This document shows, piece by piece, positions 16,621-25,110 of a stretch of DNA of 64,000 nucleotides. Source of the DNA: an uncultured Collinsella sp. (GTDB lineage: Bacteria; Actinomycetota; Coriobacteriia; Coriobacteriales; Coriobacteriaceae); contig UQKM01000005.1 in NCBI GenBank assembly GCA_900541685.1, positions 1-64,000 of the forward strand. The letters run 5' to 3'. The translations under genes were made by a program, and so were the position numbers. Every line of letters begins with the position of its first letter. The first letter of the stretch is position 1. The notes beneath the pieces were generated by a model, which was not told the DNA's origin, did not search any database, and saw only the letters and a list, made by a program, of their open reading frames with translations.

Positions 16621-17643
16621 CTACTCCATGGTCTCTTGGCAGACAACCTCGCGGATGGCTCGGATGCGACGCATGGTGTCGTCGAACTGATCGGGGGTGA
16701 GGGCCTGAGCGCCGTCGGACCATGCGCGGCTGGGCTCGTCGTGGACCTCGATCTCCAGGCCGTTGGCACCGCAGGCGGTCGCGGCGAGCGCCATGGGCTC
16801 AACGTAGCGGGTGTAGCCGGTGGCGTGGCTGGGGTCGGCGACGACGGGCAGGTGCGACAGGTGGTGCAGCACCGGCACGGCGTTGAGGTCGAATGTGTTG
16901 CGAGTACGGGTCTCGAAGGTGCGGGTGCCGCGCTCGCACAGGATGACGTTGTCGTTGCCCTCGCTCATGATGTACTCGGCGGCCATGAGCAGCTCATCGA
17001 TCGTGCCGGACATGCCGCGCTTAAGCAAGATCGGAGTCTTGGTCTTGCCGACCTCTTTGAGCAGGGGGAAGTTCTGGGCGTTGCGGGCGCCGATCTGCAT
17101 GACGTCGATCTTCTTGTCCAGGAAGACCTGCACGTCGCGTGGGTCCATGATCTCGGTGACGATCGGCATGTCGAGCTCAGCAGACGCCTCGCACAGCAGG
17201 TCCAGACCGGCGGGGCCCATGCCCTGGTAGGCGTACGGGGAAGTGCGGGGCTTGTAGGCACCGCCGCGCAGCATCGTGGCACCGGCGGCCTTCACGCGGC
17301 GGGCGATGCGGATGAGGTTCTCGCCCTCGACGGAGCACGGGCCGGCAATGACTTGGAACTGATCGCCGCCGATCTTGACGCCGTGGCCGCAGTCGATGAC
17401 GGAGTCCTCGGGGTGGAACTTGCGATTGGCGCGCTTGAACGGCTCGGAGACGCGCTGCACGCGCTCGACGACGTCCATGGACTCGAGCAGGAACGGGTCG
17501 ATCTTGGTCGTATCGCCCACCAGGCCGATGATCGTCTCATTCTCGCCGCGCGAGACGTCGGTCTTCAGGCCCTTTTTCTCAATCCAGCTGACGATATGGC
17601 TGACGGCCTCGTCGCTGGCGCTCTGCTTTAAAATTGCAATCAT
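16621..17643 (-). CDS. aroF: DAHP synthase (AroF, N-terminal regulatory domain)
   Basis: The 340-residue enzyme condenses PEP with erythrose-4-phosphate, the committed step of the pathway. I use the ATG at 17643, preceded by GAGAGG; the frame continues upstream to 17691 but that part overlaps the leader hairpin. Residues 1 to about 70 are the ferredoxin-like regulatory domain of type I-beta enzymes. The catalytic barrel shows IAGPCSVE, GGAYKPRTSPYAYQG, QIGARNAQN, LLKRGMSGT and VVADPSHATG, with the metal-binding Cys and His in place. It is first in the leftward aro operon, just downstream of a candidate attenuator, so it is the likely control point. Inhibition by Tyr or Phe is expected for this subtype but not visible. 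Confidence 0.95.
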   Translation of the reverse strand: MIAILKQSASDEAVSHIVSWIEKKGLKTDVSRGENETIIGLVGDTTKIDPFLLESMDVVERVQRVSEPFKRANRKFHPEDSVIDCGHGVKIGGDQFQVIAGPCSVEGENLIRIARRVKAAGATMLRGGAYKPRTSPYAYQGMGPAGLDLLCEASAELDMPIVTEIMDPRDVQVFLDKKIDVMQIGARNAQNFPLLKEVGKTKTPILLKRGMSGTIDELLMAAEYIMSEGNDNVILCERGTRTFETRTRNTFDLNAVPVLHHLSHLPVVADPSHATGYTRYVEPMALAATACGANGLEIEVHDEPSRAWSDGAQALTPDQFDDTMRRIRAIREVVCQETME

Positions 17644-17653
17644 GGTGTGCCTC

Positions 17654-17716
17654 TCACCTCGATGGATAACCCTTGCAAAAACGGCCCGCATCGCGAGCCG
17701 TGTATATATGGTGCAT
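17654..17716 (-). CDS. Possible 20-residue leader peptide of the aro operon
   Basis: A short frame from ATG 17716 to TGA 17654 encodes MHHIYTARDAGRFCKGYPSR. It has two Tyr and one Phe codon, spans the attenuator-like hairpin and its TGA lies in the aroF ribosome-binding region. A -10-like TAGTAT/TATAAA lies just upstream, so the transcript would start almost at this ATG. Translation is unproven and aromatic enrichment is mild. Confidence 0.3.
   Translation of the reverse strand: MHHIYTARDAGRFCKGYPSR
17677..17701 (-). terminator. Terminator-like attenuator hairpin in the aroF leader
   Basis: On the minus strand ACGGCTCGC pairs with GCGGGCCGT (one T/G wobble) around a GAT loop and is followed by TTTT. 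It lies between the predicted promoter (17725-17732) and aroF, with no leftward gene upstream for it to terminate, so it is best read as an attenuator. Confidence 0.55.
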
Positions 17717-17806
17717 GAGAGTTTATACTATCTGATTCGCTTTTGCCTTCTAAAGTGAGCCGTTGTGCCGCGTCTTCCTCGGAATTGCAAAGCTTTTTCT
17801 TTTATT

Positions 17807-17836
17807 TTGATAGCCCGTGGTGCACTTGGGTATAAT
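17807..17836 (+). promoter_or_regulatory. Promoter of tRNA-Arg(CCG)
   Basis: TTGATA (17807-17812) and TATAAT (17831-17836) are separated by 18 bases, a near-consensus sigma-70-type promoter with start near 17843, a few bases before the tRNA. Confidence 0.8.
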
Positions 17837-17847
17837 GCCAAACGTTG

Positions 17848-17924
17848 GCCCTATTAGCTCAGGGGATTAGAGCGTCTGCCTCCGGAGCAGAAGGCCGTTG
17901 GTTCGAATCCAACATGGGGCACCA
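17848..17924 (+). tRNA. tRNA-Arg(CCG)
   Basis: The acceptor GCCCTAT pairs with ATGGGGC. The anticodon stem TCTGC/GCAGA encloses loop CTCCGGA, anticodon CCG, reading CGG arginine codons. The T loop is TTCGAAT, the discriminator A and CCA is encoded at 17922-17924. All stems are well paired. Confidence 0.95.
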
Positions 17925-17933
17925 TCGAACGTA

Positions 17934-17970
17934 AGGCCGTCCGAACCTCGCATGGTCCGGGCGGTTTTTC
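17934..17970 (+). terminator. Terminator after tRNA-Arg(CCG)
   Basis: CCGTCCGAACC pairs with GGTCCGGGCGG with one mismatch and is followed by TTTTT. It separates the tRNA from the P-type ATPase. Confidence 0.85.
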
Positions 17971-18000
17971 TTATACCGACGCGACGTGATGGGATGTGGT

Positions 18001-20718
18001 ATGGCAGCAACGGATATCGAGCGCGGACTCTCGACCGCCGAGGTCGAGGAGCGCATCGCCGCCGGTAAGATCAACCGCAACATGGAGCTCAAGACCAAGT
18101 CGGTCAAAGAGCTCATCATCGAGAACCTCTGCACGCTGTTCAATTTGATCAACGTGATCTTGGCGTTCCTGGTCATTTTGACCGGTTCGTTTAAGAATCT
18201 GACGTTCCTGTTCGTGGTGTTCCTCAATACTGCTATTGGCGTCATTCAATCCATGCGTTCCAAGAAGATGGTCGATAAGCTCACACTGCTGACCTCCAAG
18301 AAGGCCATCGCGGTGCGCGACGGCGCCGAGGTGGAGCTCGACCTGGACCAGATCGTGCTCGATGACATCATCCGCTTGGGGCGCGGCGACCAGATCCCCG
18401 CTGACGCCGTGGTGGTTTCGGGCGAGGCGCTCGTGAATGAGAGCCTGCTGACGGGCGAGAGCGATCTTATTAAGAAACAGCCCGGTTCCGAGCTCATGAG
18501 CGGCAGCTTTATCGACTCGGGCCTGCTGCGCGCCCGCGTGATCCATGTCGGCGCCGACAACTACGTAGCCAAAATTAATAACGAGGCCAAGTACGTCAAA
18601 AAGGTCAATTCCGAGATCATGAACGCGCTTAACGCCATCGTGCGGTTTGCGAGCATCATCATGATCCCGCTCGGTTTGGCGTTGTTTTCCTCGAGTGTGA
18701 GCGAGCTGTGGGATGCCGCGGGAACCCCGGGCGATAGCGCGCTTTCGTGGTGCTTCTCCGAGCTGCTGGCCGGCCGCGTGCCCTCGTCGGCGCTGCTGTC
18801 CACGGTGGGCGCCCTGCTGGGCATGATCCCGCAAGGCCTGGTGCTGCTGACCTCGTCGGTGCTCGCCATCGCCACGGTGCGCCTGGCCCGCCGCAAGGTG
18901 CTGGCGCAGCAGCTCTACTGCATCGAGACGCTCGCGCGCGTCGACGTGCTGTGCCTGGACAAGACGGGCACCATCACGTCGGGTCGCATGGAGGTCGAGG
19001 GCACGTATCCGCTGCCGGTCGAGGGTATGGGTGCGGGGGAGAGCGACGCCGCCGTCCCCGTCGATACCACGGTGCTCGATTTTGCGCTGGCTAACGTGGC
19101 GCGTGCGACTTCGGCCGATGCCAACGAGACCTGCCAGGCGCTGCTCAACTATTACGCCGATCGCCCGGTCGAGGTGTCTGAGCCGCTGTCGGTCATTCCG
19201 TTCTCGTCCTCCAAAAAGTGGAGTGGCGCTTCGTTTGCGCAGGGCTCCTATGTGATGGGCGCTGCGCAGTTTGTGCTTTCGGAGCGTGCGTTTTCGCAGG
19301 TCGAGAACCGTGTCGCCGAGCTTGCCGATACCTGCCGCGTGCTCGTGGTGGCGCGCGTGGATGGCTTTACGCCCGATGGCGATATGGTGGGCGAGGCCGA
19401 GCCCGTGGGCTTTGTGACCATACGCGACGAGATCCGTACCTCGGCGGCCGAGACCATCGGCTACTTTAACGAGCAGGGCGTGACCCTCAACGTGATCAGT
19501 GGCGACGACCCGCGTACGGTGTCGTCGATCGCGCGCGTGGTGGGCGTGCCGGGGGCGGACGCTTATGTGGACGCCACGACGCTCGATACGCCGGCCAAGC
19601 TCGATGCCGCAGTGGACCGCTACCATGTCTTTGGTCGTGTGACCCCGCAGCAGAAGCGCGAGCTCGTGCAGGCGCTCAAGCGCCGCGAGCACACCGTGGC
19701 CATGACGGGCGACGGCGTCAACGACGTGCTGGCGCTCAAGGAGGCCGACTGCTCCGTGGCCATGGCGGCCGGCTCCGATGCCGCGCGTAACGTGGCCGAG
19801 ATCGTGCTCGTCGACAACGACTTTGCCTCGATGCCCGCCGTGGTGGCCGAGGGCCGTCGCTCCATCAACAACCTGCAACGTTCGGCCTCGCTGTTCCTGA
19901 CTAAGACGCTGTTCTCGATGGGCCTGGCGGCGTTGTGCATCGCGCTGCCGCCGTACCCTTTCGAGCCGATTCAGATGACGCTCATCAACTTCTTCTGCAT
20001 CGGCGCGCCGGGCTTTGTGTTGGGCCTGGAGCCCAACAATGCTCGCGTGAAGGGGTCGTTCCTGACGAACGTGCTCAAGCGGGCACTGCCGGCGTCGATT
20101 GCGGTCATTATGGCTGCGGCGCTCGATATCTTTGTGGCACGCGTGTTTGGCTTTAGCCAGCTCACGCTGTCTACGATGTGCCTGCTTACGTCGTGCGCGG
20201 CGAGCGTCAGCCTGATCTGGCGCATCTCGCAGCCTCTCACGCCCCTACGTGTGGTGCTCTTTGTGTTTGTAGTTGCCGGCATCCTGGTGGGCGTTATCGG
20301 ATTCCCGAAGCTGCTGTCTATTGCCAACCTGTCGATGGGCCAGATGGTTATCTTGGCTGTCATCGTGGTCATTACCTGCTCGGTGTTCTTTAAGCTCGCC
20401 ACGATGATGGATTCGCTCAAGCCGCGTCGTCGTCATGCCGCAACTGGTTTTGGCCGCGGTGTGCGCGTCCGCCTGGGTCGCGGTGGCGGCAAGGTGAGCT
20501 CGACGGGTTCGACGGCGGAGCGTTTTGCCAAGCGCGTCGCCGCCGACATGGCGCAGCGCCGCGAATCTCGCACCGTTCGTGAGGCCGAGGCCCGCGCACT
20601 CGAGGGCGTGGCCCAGGCCCAGCCCAAGAAAAAGAAGGGTAGCGGAGCCAAGCGCTCTCGCGTAACCAAGTCCGCCCAAGGCATCAAAGTCTCGATGCCG
20701 AGCAAAAAGAAGAAGTAA
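18001..20718 (+). CDS. Cation-transporting P-type ATPase (CtpE-like) with basic C-terminal tail
   Basis: The protein of about 905 residues has actuator motif LLTGESD (TGES at 151-154), the phosphorylated Asp at 320 in DKTGTIT and the hinge TGDGVND near 569-575. The PEGL-type block is IPQGLVLLTSS. Membrane helices occur around 40-90, 210-290 and 640-800. The overall pattern, including INRN and KELIIENLCTLFNLINV near the start, resembles actinobacterial CtpE-type ATPases, a calcium-linked group, but the ion is inferred. After residue 805 comes about 100 residues rich in Arg, Lys, Ala and Gly ending in SKKKK, which I do not know from the family. Starts at 17986 (GTG) and 17989 (ATG) are also possible; none has a strong ribosome-binding site. 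Confidence 0.88.
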   Translation: MAATDIERGLSTAEVEERIAAGKINRNMELKTKSVKELIIENLCTLFNLINVILAFLVILTGSFKNLTFLFVVFLNTAIGVIQSMRSKKMVDKLTLLTSKKAIAVRDGAEVELDLDQIVLDDIIRLGRGDQIPADAVVVSGEALVNESLLTGESDLIKKQPGSELMSGSFIDSGLLRARVIHVGADNYVAKINNEAKYVKKVNSEIMNALNAIVRFASIIMIPLGLALFSSSVSELWDAAGTPGDSALSWCFSELLAGRVPSSALLSTVGALLGMIPQGLVLLTSSVLAIATVRLARRKVLAQQLYCIETLARVDVLCLDKTGTITSGRMEVEGTYPLPVEGMGAGESDAAVPVDTTVLDFALANVARATSADANETCQALLNYYADRPVEVSEPLSVIPFSSSKKWSGASFAQGSYVMGAAQFVLSERAFSQVENRVAELADTCRVLVVARVDGFTPDGDMVGEAEPVGFVTIRDEIRTSAAETIGYFNEQGVTLNVISGDDPRTVSSIARVVGVPGADAYVDATTLDTPAKLDAAVDRYHVFGRVTPQQKRELVQALKRREHTVAMTGDGVNDVLALKEADCSVAMAAGSDAARNVAEIVLVDNDFASMPAVVAEGRRSINNLQRSASLFLTKTLFSMGLAALCIALPPYPFEPIQMTLINFFCIGAPGFVLGLEPNNARVKGSFLTNVLKRALPASIAVIMAAALDIFVARVFGFSQLTLSTMCLLTSCAASVSLIWRISQPLTPLRVVLFVFVVAGILVGVIGFPKLLSIANLSMGQMVILAVIVVITCSVFFKLATMMDSLKPRRRHAATGFGRGVRVRLGRGGGKVSSTGSTAERFAKRVAADMAQRRESRTVREAEARALEGVAQAQPKKKKGSGAKRSRVTKSAQGIKVSMPSKKKK

Positions 20719-20749
20719 CTACGCGCCCTGGCGATGTTGAATTGGTGCC

Positions 20750-20778
20750 TTGCTCCTGTGGGGCCGTGGCGATGTTAT
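20750..20778 (+). promoter_or_regulatory. Putative promoter for the zinc-ribbon gene
   Basis: TTGCTC (20750-20755) and TGTTAT (20773-20778) are spaced 17 bases apart in the gap after the P-type ATPase. Match to consensus is moderate. Confidence 0.45.
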
Positions 20779-20821
20779 GCTCTAACCTCGATTGTTTGAA
20801 TTGCTTCGAAAAGAGGATGCC

Positions 20822-21964
20822 GTGATCTGCCCGCATTGCCTTAAGACTATCGAGGACGGCGCCTCGTTCTGCCCCTACTGCAACGCCTATGTGGGTCCGG
20901 GCGATGGTCCCGAGCACACCGAGTTTGTGTTCTGTGAGGGCTGCGGTGCCCGTCTTTCTCCGCATGATCGTACGTGCCCCAAATGCGGACGCCCCGCTCC
21001 GGGTATCCTCTCCGAGGACGCGGCCGCATCCGACCTGGCAGCGGGCCGCACGGCGGGCTTTCCGCGCCTAACGCAAGAGCAGATCGATACCGAGGTGCCG
21101 CATGCGCCAGCCTCTGCCGCTGCGGTGCTTTCGGACGCCGCCGACCCCAATGAGACCTGCGTGCTGCCGGCTTTCGATAAGGATTTCGGTATCCCCAAGG
21201 TCGATATTCCCACGCCCGTTTCCCTGCACGACGATGCTCAAAAACCCAAGCGCAAGGTGCACCCCGACGAGGACGCCTATCACAAGCACAAGCGTCATAT
21301 CCCCAAGCCGCTCATTATCATCGCGGTCCTTGCCGTCGTGTGCGGCGGTGCCTATTGGTTCGTGACGGCCGATCCTATGGGTGTCATGCCTGGCTTCTAC
21401 GACCAGTTTGGCCAGGCCGCGCAGACGACCTTCCCCACGCGCCAAAAGAGCGAGGCGACTGAGGACGATACCAAGCAGGACGATTCTGCCGAGGTGGTCC
21501 AGGAAGAAACCGTGCTCACCGATGATCAGCTCTATACCAGGCTCGATGGTCTGTATCAGACCATCGTGTCCTATGGTGACGAGGATCAGATCGGCGAGGT
21601 CATCGCTTCCTTCAACAACGGCTATCTCCGAACGCCGCTGTCCACCCGTCAGGAGCTGTCGCAGAGTGCCTACGCCCTGCGCGACCAGATTAAAAAGACG
21701 CAAGATGAGCTCAACAATCTTAAGTATCAGAACGATACGGTCTATGCGGACGACATCGCCCACTTAAAGCAGCTTGCCGAGTGGATGTATGAGCGCGTTG
21801 ACGTGATCTGCCAGAGCTGGGATATCTCGCTGGCCATTCCCGATGGCGAGTCGATGAGCTCCCACCAAAGCGAGATCCTGGCGCCCATCGCGCAGAGCGG
21901 CAACAGCGCGCTGAATCAGTACGATGCCAATGTGGGTTCCTGGAAGCCGCAGCAGCGTTCCTAA
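20822..21964 (+). CDS. Double zinc-ribbon, single-pass membrane protein
   Basis: The 380-residue protein starts at the GTG at 20822, preceded by AAGAGG; the frame continues upstream to 20792 without a good ribosome site. Two zinc-ribbon knuckle pairs lie in the first 65 residues: CPHC...CPYC and CEGC...CPKCG. A charged linker leads to one membrane helix around 170-190 (LIIIAVLAVVCGGAYWFV), and the C-terminal 190 residues, rich in acidic and helical sequence with a YTRLDGLYQTIVSYGD block, would be outside. No enzyme motif is visible. It lies upstream of cyclophilin and a TPR protein with the same one-helix design, which suggests an envelope-related role. Function unknown. Confidence 0.8.
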   Translation: MICPHCLKTIEDGASFCPYCNAYVGPGDGPEHTEFVFCEGCGARLSPHDRTCPKCGRPAPGILSEDAAASDLAAGRTAGFPRLTQEQIDTEVPHAPASAAAVLSDAADPNETCVLPAFDKDFGIPKVDIPTPVSLHDDAQKPKRKVHPDEDAYHKHKRHIPKPLIIIAVLAVVCGGAYWFVTADPMGVMPGFYDQFGQAAQTTFPTRQKSEATEDDTKQDDSAEVVQEETVLTDDQLYTRLDGLYQTIVSYGDEDQIGEVIASFNNGYLRTPLSTRQELSQSAYALRDQIKKTQDELNNLKYQNDTVYADDIAHLKQLAEWMYERVDVICQSWDISLAIPDGESMSSHQSEILAPIAQSGNSALNQYDANVGSWKPQQRS

Positions 21965-22002
21965 AATTAGTTCGCCATAGTCGGCATAACCTACGTGCGC
22001 AA

Positions 22003-22032
22003 TTGATGTAAGCCCATGCTTATTGCTACAAT
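22003..22032 (+). promoter_or_regulatory. Promoter upstream of the cyclophilin gene
   Basis: TTGATG (22003-22008) and TACAAT (22027-22032) are 18 bases apart, with a start expected near 22039 and GAGGAGGGAA before the ATG at 22072. Confidence 0.65.
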
Positions 22033-22071
22033 TCGTACAAATATGCTTTAAACGCACGAGGAGGGAACCAC

Positions 22072-22614
22072 ATGTTTGGTTTTAAGAAAGAGCTCTACAC
22101 GCCCGAGTATCAGCTTGCCGGCGACGAGTGCGCCGTTATCGAGACGTCGAAGGGTACCATCAAGGTCAAGTTTGACGGCGAGGGCGCTCCCATTCATGTC
22201 GCGAACTTCTGCGAGCTTTCCACGATGGGTTTCTATGATGGCCTTAAGTTCCATCGCTATGTGCCCGGCTTTGTTATCCAGGGCGGCGACCCCAATACCC
22301 GCGACATGTCCGGCGCCGACGTCGCCGCCGGTCTTGAGGGCCCCGACGGCATGCCCGGTACCGGTGGCCCCGGCTACTGCATCAAGGGCGAGTTCGCCAC
22401 CAATCCGCGCAACAGCCATGTCGATGGCGCCCTTGCCATGGCACGCTCCATGGACCCCGATTCCGCGGGTTCGCAGTTCTACTTCTGCCTGGGTGCCCAG
22501 CATAACCTCGATTCCGGTTACACCGTCTTTGGTACCACGGTCGAGGGTCTCGATGTGATTTCGCAACTGCGTGCCGGCGACGAGATCGTCCATGTCGAGA
22601 TCGTTCACGAGTAA
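22072..22614 (+). CDS. Cyclophilin-type peptidyl-prolyl isomerase
   Basis: The 180-residue protein contains FHRYVPGFVIQGGDP, which carries the catalytic Arg, plus SAGSQFYFCLG and the GTTVEGLDVI C-terminal block of bacterial cyclophilins. It would isomerise prolyl bonds during folding. No signal peptide or membrane helix is present, so it is cytoplasmic. A strong GAGGAGGGAA ribosome site precedes the ATG. It lies 12 bases before the TPR membrane protein and is probably co-transcribed with it. Confidence 0.95.
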   Translation: MFGFKKELYTPEYQLAGDECAVIETSKGTIKVKFDGEGAPIHVANFCELSTMGFYDGLKFHRYVPGFVIQGGDPNTRDMSGADVAAGLEGPDGMPGTGGPGYCIKGEFATNPRNSHVDGALAMARSMDPDSAGSQFYFCLGAQHNLDSGYTVFGTTVEGLDVISQLRAGDEIVHVEIVHE

Positions 22615-22625
22615 AGGGGACTTCC

Positions 22626-23930
22626 TTGAATAGCCAGCTGATCCAACAGGGCCGCGCCGCTTACCGCGCGGGTGATTTTTCCGCTGCAGCCCAGATGCTT
22701 GGGGCGGCAAAAACTCCCGATGAGATTATGGGCGAGGCCGATCACCTTCGTGGTAACGCCTTGATGCACCTGGGCATGTATGCCGAGGCCGCCGAGGCCT
22801 ATGCCGCCGCCCTCAACGACGGCACCTACGGCAAGCGCGGCGCGCTGCTCACCAACCGCGGCAAGGCGCTTGCCGCCGTGGGCGACTACACGACGGCCGC
22901 TCAGGCTTTCTCTGCCGCTACGCAGGATGCTTCCTATGCCACGCCGTTCAAGGCCTATCTGGGCCTGGGCAATGCGCTGTTCCAGTCGGGCGACTATGCC
23001 AACGCGGGAACCGCCTTCCGTCAGGCTGCCATCGACGGCGCCAATCCGGCTCCTGCCGCCGCACTCGGCGAGCTCGGTCGTTGCTTCATTAAGCTCGGCC
23101 GTCCGGCGGACGCCGTGGAGACCTACCGCACGGCTATCGACTTTGCCGGCCCCCGCGACGACACGCGTGCGCTCAACGCCGGCATGGGTCAGGCGCTTTC
23201 TGCCGCCGGCCGTCCCTCCGACGCACTCGACGCCTTTAACACCGCTACTGCCGATGGCATCTACCAGCTCACCTCCGAGCAGGCCGATGAGCTTGCCCGC
23301 GTGCAGGATTCGCTTGCCGCGCTGTCTGCCCAGACGGCTATGGCCACGGCTCCGGCGCCCGCGATGGACGCTCCTTCCGTCGATCCGCTCGATCCTACGG
23401 GCGCGACCGGTCAGTTTATGCCTGATCCCTCGGACACCGGCTTCTTTACGCTGTCCGAGTCCGAGATGGTCCAGCAGGACCGTCAGGATCGTAAGCAGGC
23501 CAAGGTCCGTCGTCGCCATCGCCACACGGGCCTCAAAGTCTTCATCATGCTGCTTCTGCTCATTTTGATCGCCGCGGGCGGTCTGGGCTTTGCCTACACG
23601 CGTGGCTTTGGCTTCCCGTCTCAGGAGTCTGTCGTTACCGATCTGTTCCAGGCTGCCGGCGACGGTGACGCCGCAAAGGCCGAGTCTTGCCTGGCCTCGA
23701 GCCTGTCCGAGGACGCTAAGTCGATGATCATCTCCTCGATTCCGCAGGGTGCCACCGTGTCCGTCGAGGGCATGGATCAGTCCATGACCGAGACGACCGC
23801 CAAGGTGAAGGCATCGCTGTCCAAGGGCGGCGAGCAGGAGTACACCGTCAAATTCGTGCGCTCCGACAACCATATCGGCTGGGCCGTTTCTTCGCTCGAT
23901 ATGGATTTCTCGGCTGCTGACAACCAGTAG
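22626..23930 (+). CDS. TPR-repeat single-pass membrane protein with NTF2-like tail
   Basis: The 434-residue protein starts at a TTG at 22626, preceded by AAAGGGGA. Residues 1-225 are alanine-rich helical repeats such as AAEAYAAALNDGTYGKRGALL, with the spacing of tetratricopeptide repeats. A basic segment precedes a membrane helix near 305-325 (KVFIMLLLLILIAAGGLGF). The last 110 residues resemble the small NTF2/DUF4878-like domain found outside many lipoproteins (VVTDLFQAAGDGDAAKAESCL onward). This gives a cytoplasmic scaffold and an external sensor or binding part. Partner and role are unknown. It probably shares a transcript with the cyclophilin gene. Confidence 0.8.
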   Translation: MNSQLIQQGRAAYRAGDFSAAAQMLGAAKTPDEIMGEADHLRGNALMHLGMYAEAAEAYAAALNDGTYGKRGALLTNRGKALAAVGDYTTAAQAFSAATQDASYATPFKAYLGLGNALFQSGDYANAGTAFRQAAIDGANPAPAAALGELGRCFIKLGRPADAVETYRTAIDFAGPRDDTRALNAGMGQALSAAGRPSDALDAFNTATADGIYQLTSEQADELARVQDSLAALSAQTAMATAPAPAMDAPSVDPLDPTGATGQFMPDPSDTGFFTLSESEMVQQDRQDRKQAKVRRRHRHTGLKVFIMLLLLILIAAGGLGFAYTRGFGFPSQESVVTDLFQAAGDGDAAKAESCLASSLSEDAKSMIISSIPQGATVSVEGMDQSMTETTAKVKASLSKGGEQEYTVKFVRSDNHIGWAVSSLDMDFSAADNQ

Positions 23931-23952
23931 TGACCTTATGGGATTTAGCCTT

Positions 23953-23985
23953 GCCCGGCGCTTCACCGCAAGTGAGGTGCCGGGC
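23953..23985 (+). terminator. Hairpin between the TPR gene and mreB
   Basis: GCCCGGC pairs with GCCGGGC, and inside it TCAC pairs with GTGA, around CGCAA. It lacks a T run (TTGCGC follows), so it may be a weak terminator or an RNA end-stabilising element. Confidence 0.45.
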
Positions 23986-24045
23986 TTGCGCTAGTATGAT
24001 GAGCTAGTAGTTTTCCAGCAATCATCCAACACATCAGGAGTTGCG

Positions 24046-25089
24046 TTGTTTTCTTTGATGGATATGTTCTTCGGTAGCTATGCGGGCGATCTTGCCATCG
24101 ACCTCGGCACCGCAAATACGCTTGTCTCCGTGCGCGGCAAGGGCATCGTTATTCGCGAGCCCTCTGTTGTTGCCATCGACAAGAACGACGAGCGCATCCT
24201 GGCGGTCGGTATCGAGGCAAAGCGCATGCTCGGCCGTACGCCCGGCAACATCGTGGCCGTTCGTCCCCTGAAGGACGGCGTCATCGCCGACTTCGATGTT
24301 ACCGAGGCCATGCTTCGCTACTTTATCGACAAGGCGTCCGAGAAGCGCTATCCGTGGACTCCGCGTCCGCGTGTTGTCGTCTGCGTTCCCTCCGGTGTCA
24401 CGTCGGTCGAGAAGCGCGCTGTCTTTGAGGCCACGATCCAGGCCGGTGCCCGCCAGGCCTATCTGATCGAAGAGCCTATGGCAGCTGCTATCGGCGCCGA
24501 CCTGCCCGTCGAGGAACCCACCGGCTCCATGGTCATCGACATCGGCGGCGGTACCACCGAGGTTGCCGTTATCGCTATGGGCGGCATCGTCGTCTCGCAG
24601 TCCATCCGTATTGCCGGCGACGAGTTCGATCAGGCCATCCTCACGCACGTTCGTGATGCCTACAACCTGGCCATCGGCGAGCGTACGGCAGAGGACATCA
24701 AGATCAAGGTCGGCTCCGCCGTGCCGCTCAAGGACGAGCTCGACGTCGAGGTCAACGGCCGCGACGTGATCACCGGTCTGCCCAAGACCGTGCGCATCGA
24801 GAGCGAGGAGATTCGTCGCGCACTCAACAAGCCGCTCGACGAGATGGCCAAGGCCGTCAAGGACGCACTCGACGCTACGCCTCCCGATCTTGCCTCGGAC
24901 CTTATGTACTATGGCATTTTGCTGACCGGTGGCGGCGCGCTGCTGCGCGGTCTCGATGTGCGCCTGCGCGATGAGACCGGCGTTTCGGTCAATGTTAGCC
25001 CCACGGCGCTCGATAACGTTGTTAACGGCTGTGCCCGCGTGCTCGAGGCCAATGCGTTTGATGGCGGCTTCGTCCAGACCAATGCTTAA
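24046..25089 (+). CDS. mreB: Rod shape-determining protein MreB
   Basis: The 347-residue actin-fold ATPase polymerises under the membrane and guides lateral wall growth. DLGTANTLV near the N-terminus is phosphate loop 1, VIDIGGGTTEVAVIAMGG is the second, and LTGGGALLRGL the adenosine motif. EEPMAAAIGADLPV matches the family. I use the TTG at 24046, which has AGGAG five bases upstream; ATG 24058 would trim four residues. It heads mreB-mreC-mreD-mrdA-rodA, the standard elongasome cluster. Confidence 0.97.
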   Translation: MFSLMDMFFGSYAGDLAIDLGTANTLVSVRGKGIVIREPSVVAIDKNDERILAVGIEAKRMLGRTPGNIVAVRPLKDGVIADFDVTEAMLRYFIDKASEKRYPWTPRPRVVVCVPSGVTSVEKRAVFEATIQAGARQAYLIEEPMAAAIGADLPVEEPTGSMVIDIGGGTTEVAVIAMGGIVVSQSIRIAGDEFDQAILTHVRDAYNLAIGERTAEDIKIKVGSAVPLKDELDVEVNGRDVITGLPKTVRIESEEIRRALNKPLDEMAKAVKDALDATPPDLASDLMYYGILLTGGGALLRGLDVRLRDETGVSVNVSPTALDNVVNGCARVLEANAFDGGFVQTNA

Positions 25090-25110
25090 TTTCCAAAAGG
25101 TGGATTCCAT

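Noticed and set aside
15619..17631. A 670-codon plus-strand frame across aroB, tyrA and aroF
   Set aside because: It is an antisense shadow of three intact aro genes.
17971..19878. A 635-codon minus-strand frame opposite the P-type ATPase
   Set aside because: It overlaps a complete P-type ATPase and a tRNA terminator and shows His/Arg/Gly-rich composition typical of antisense frames.
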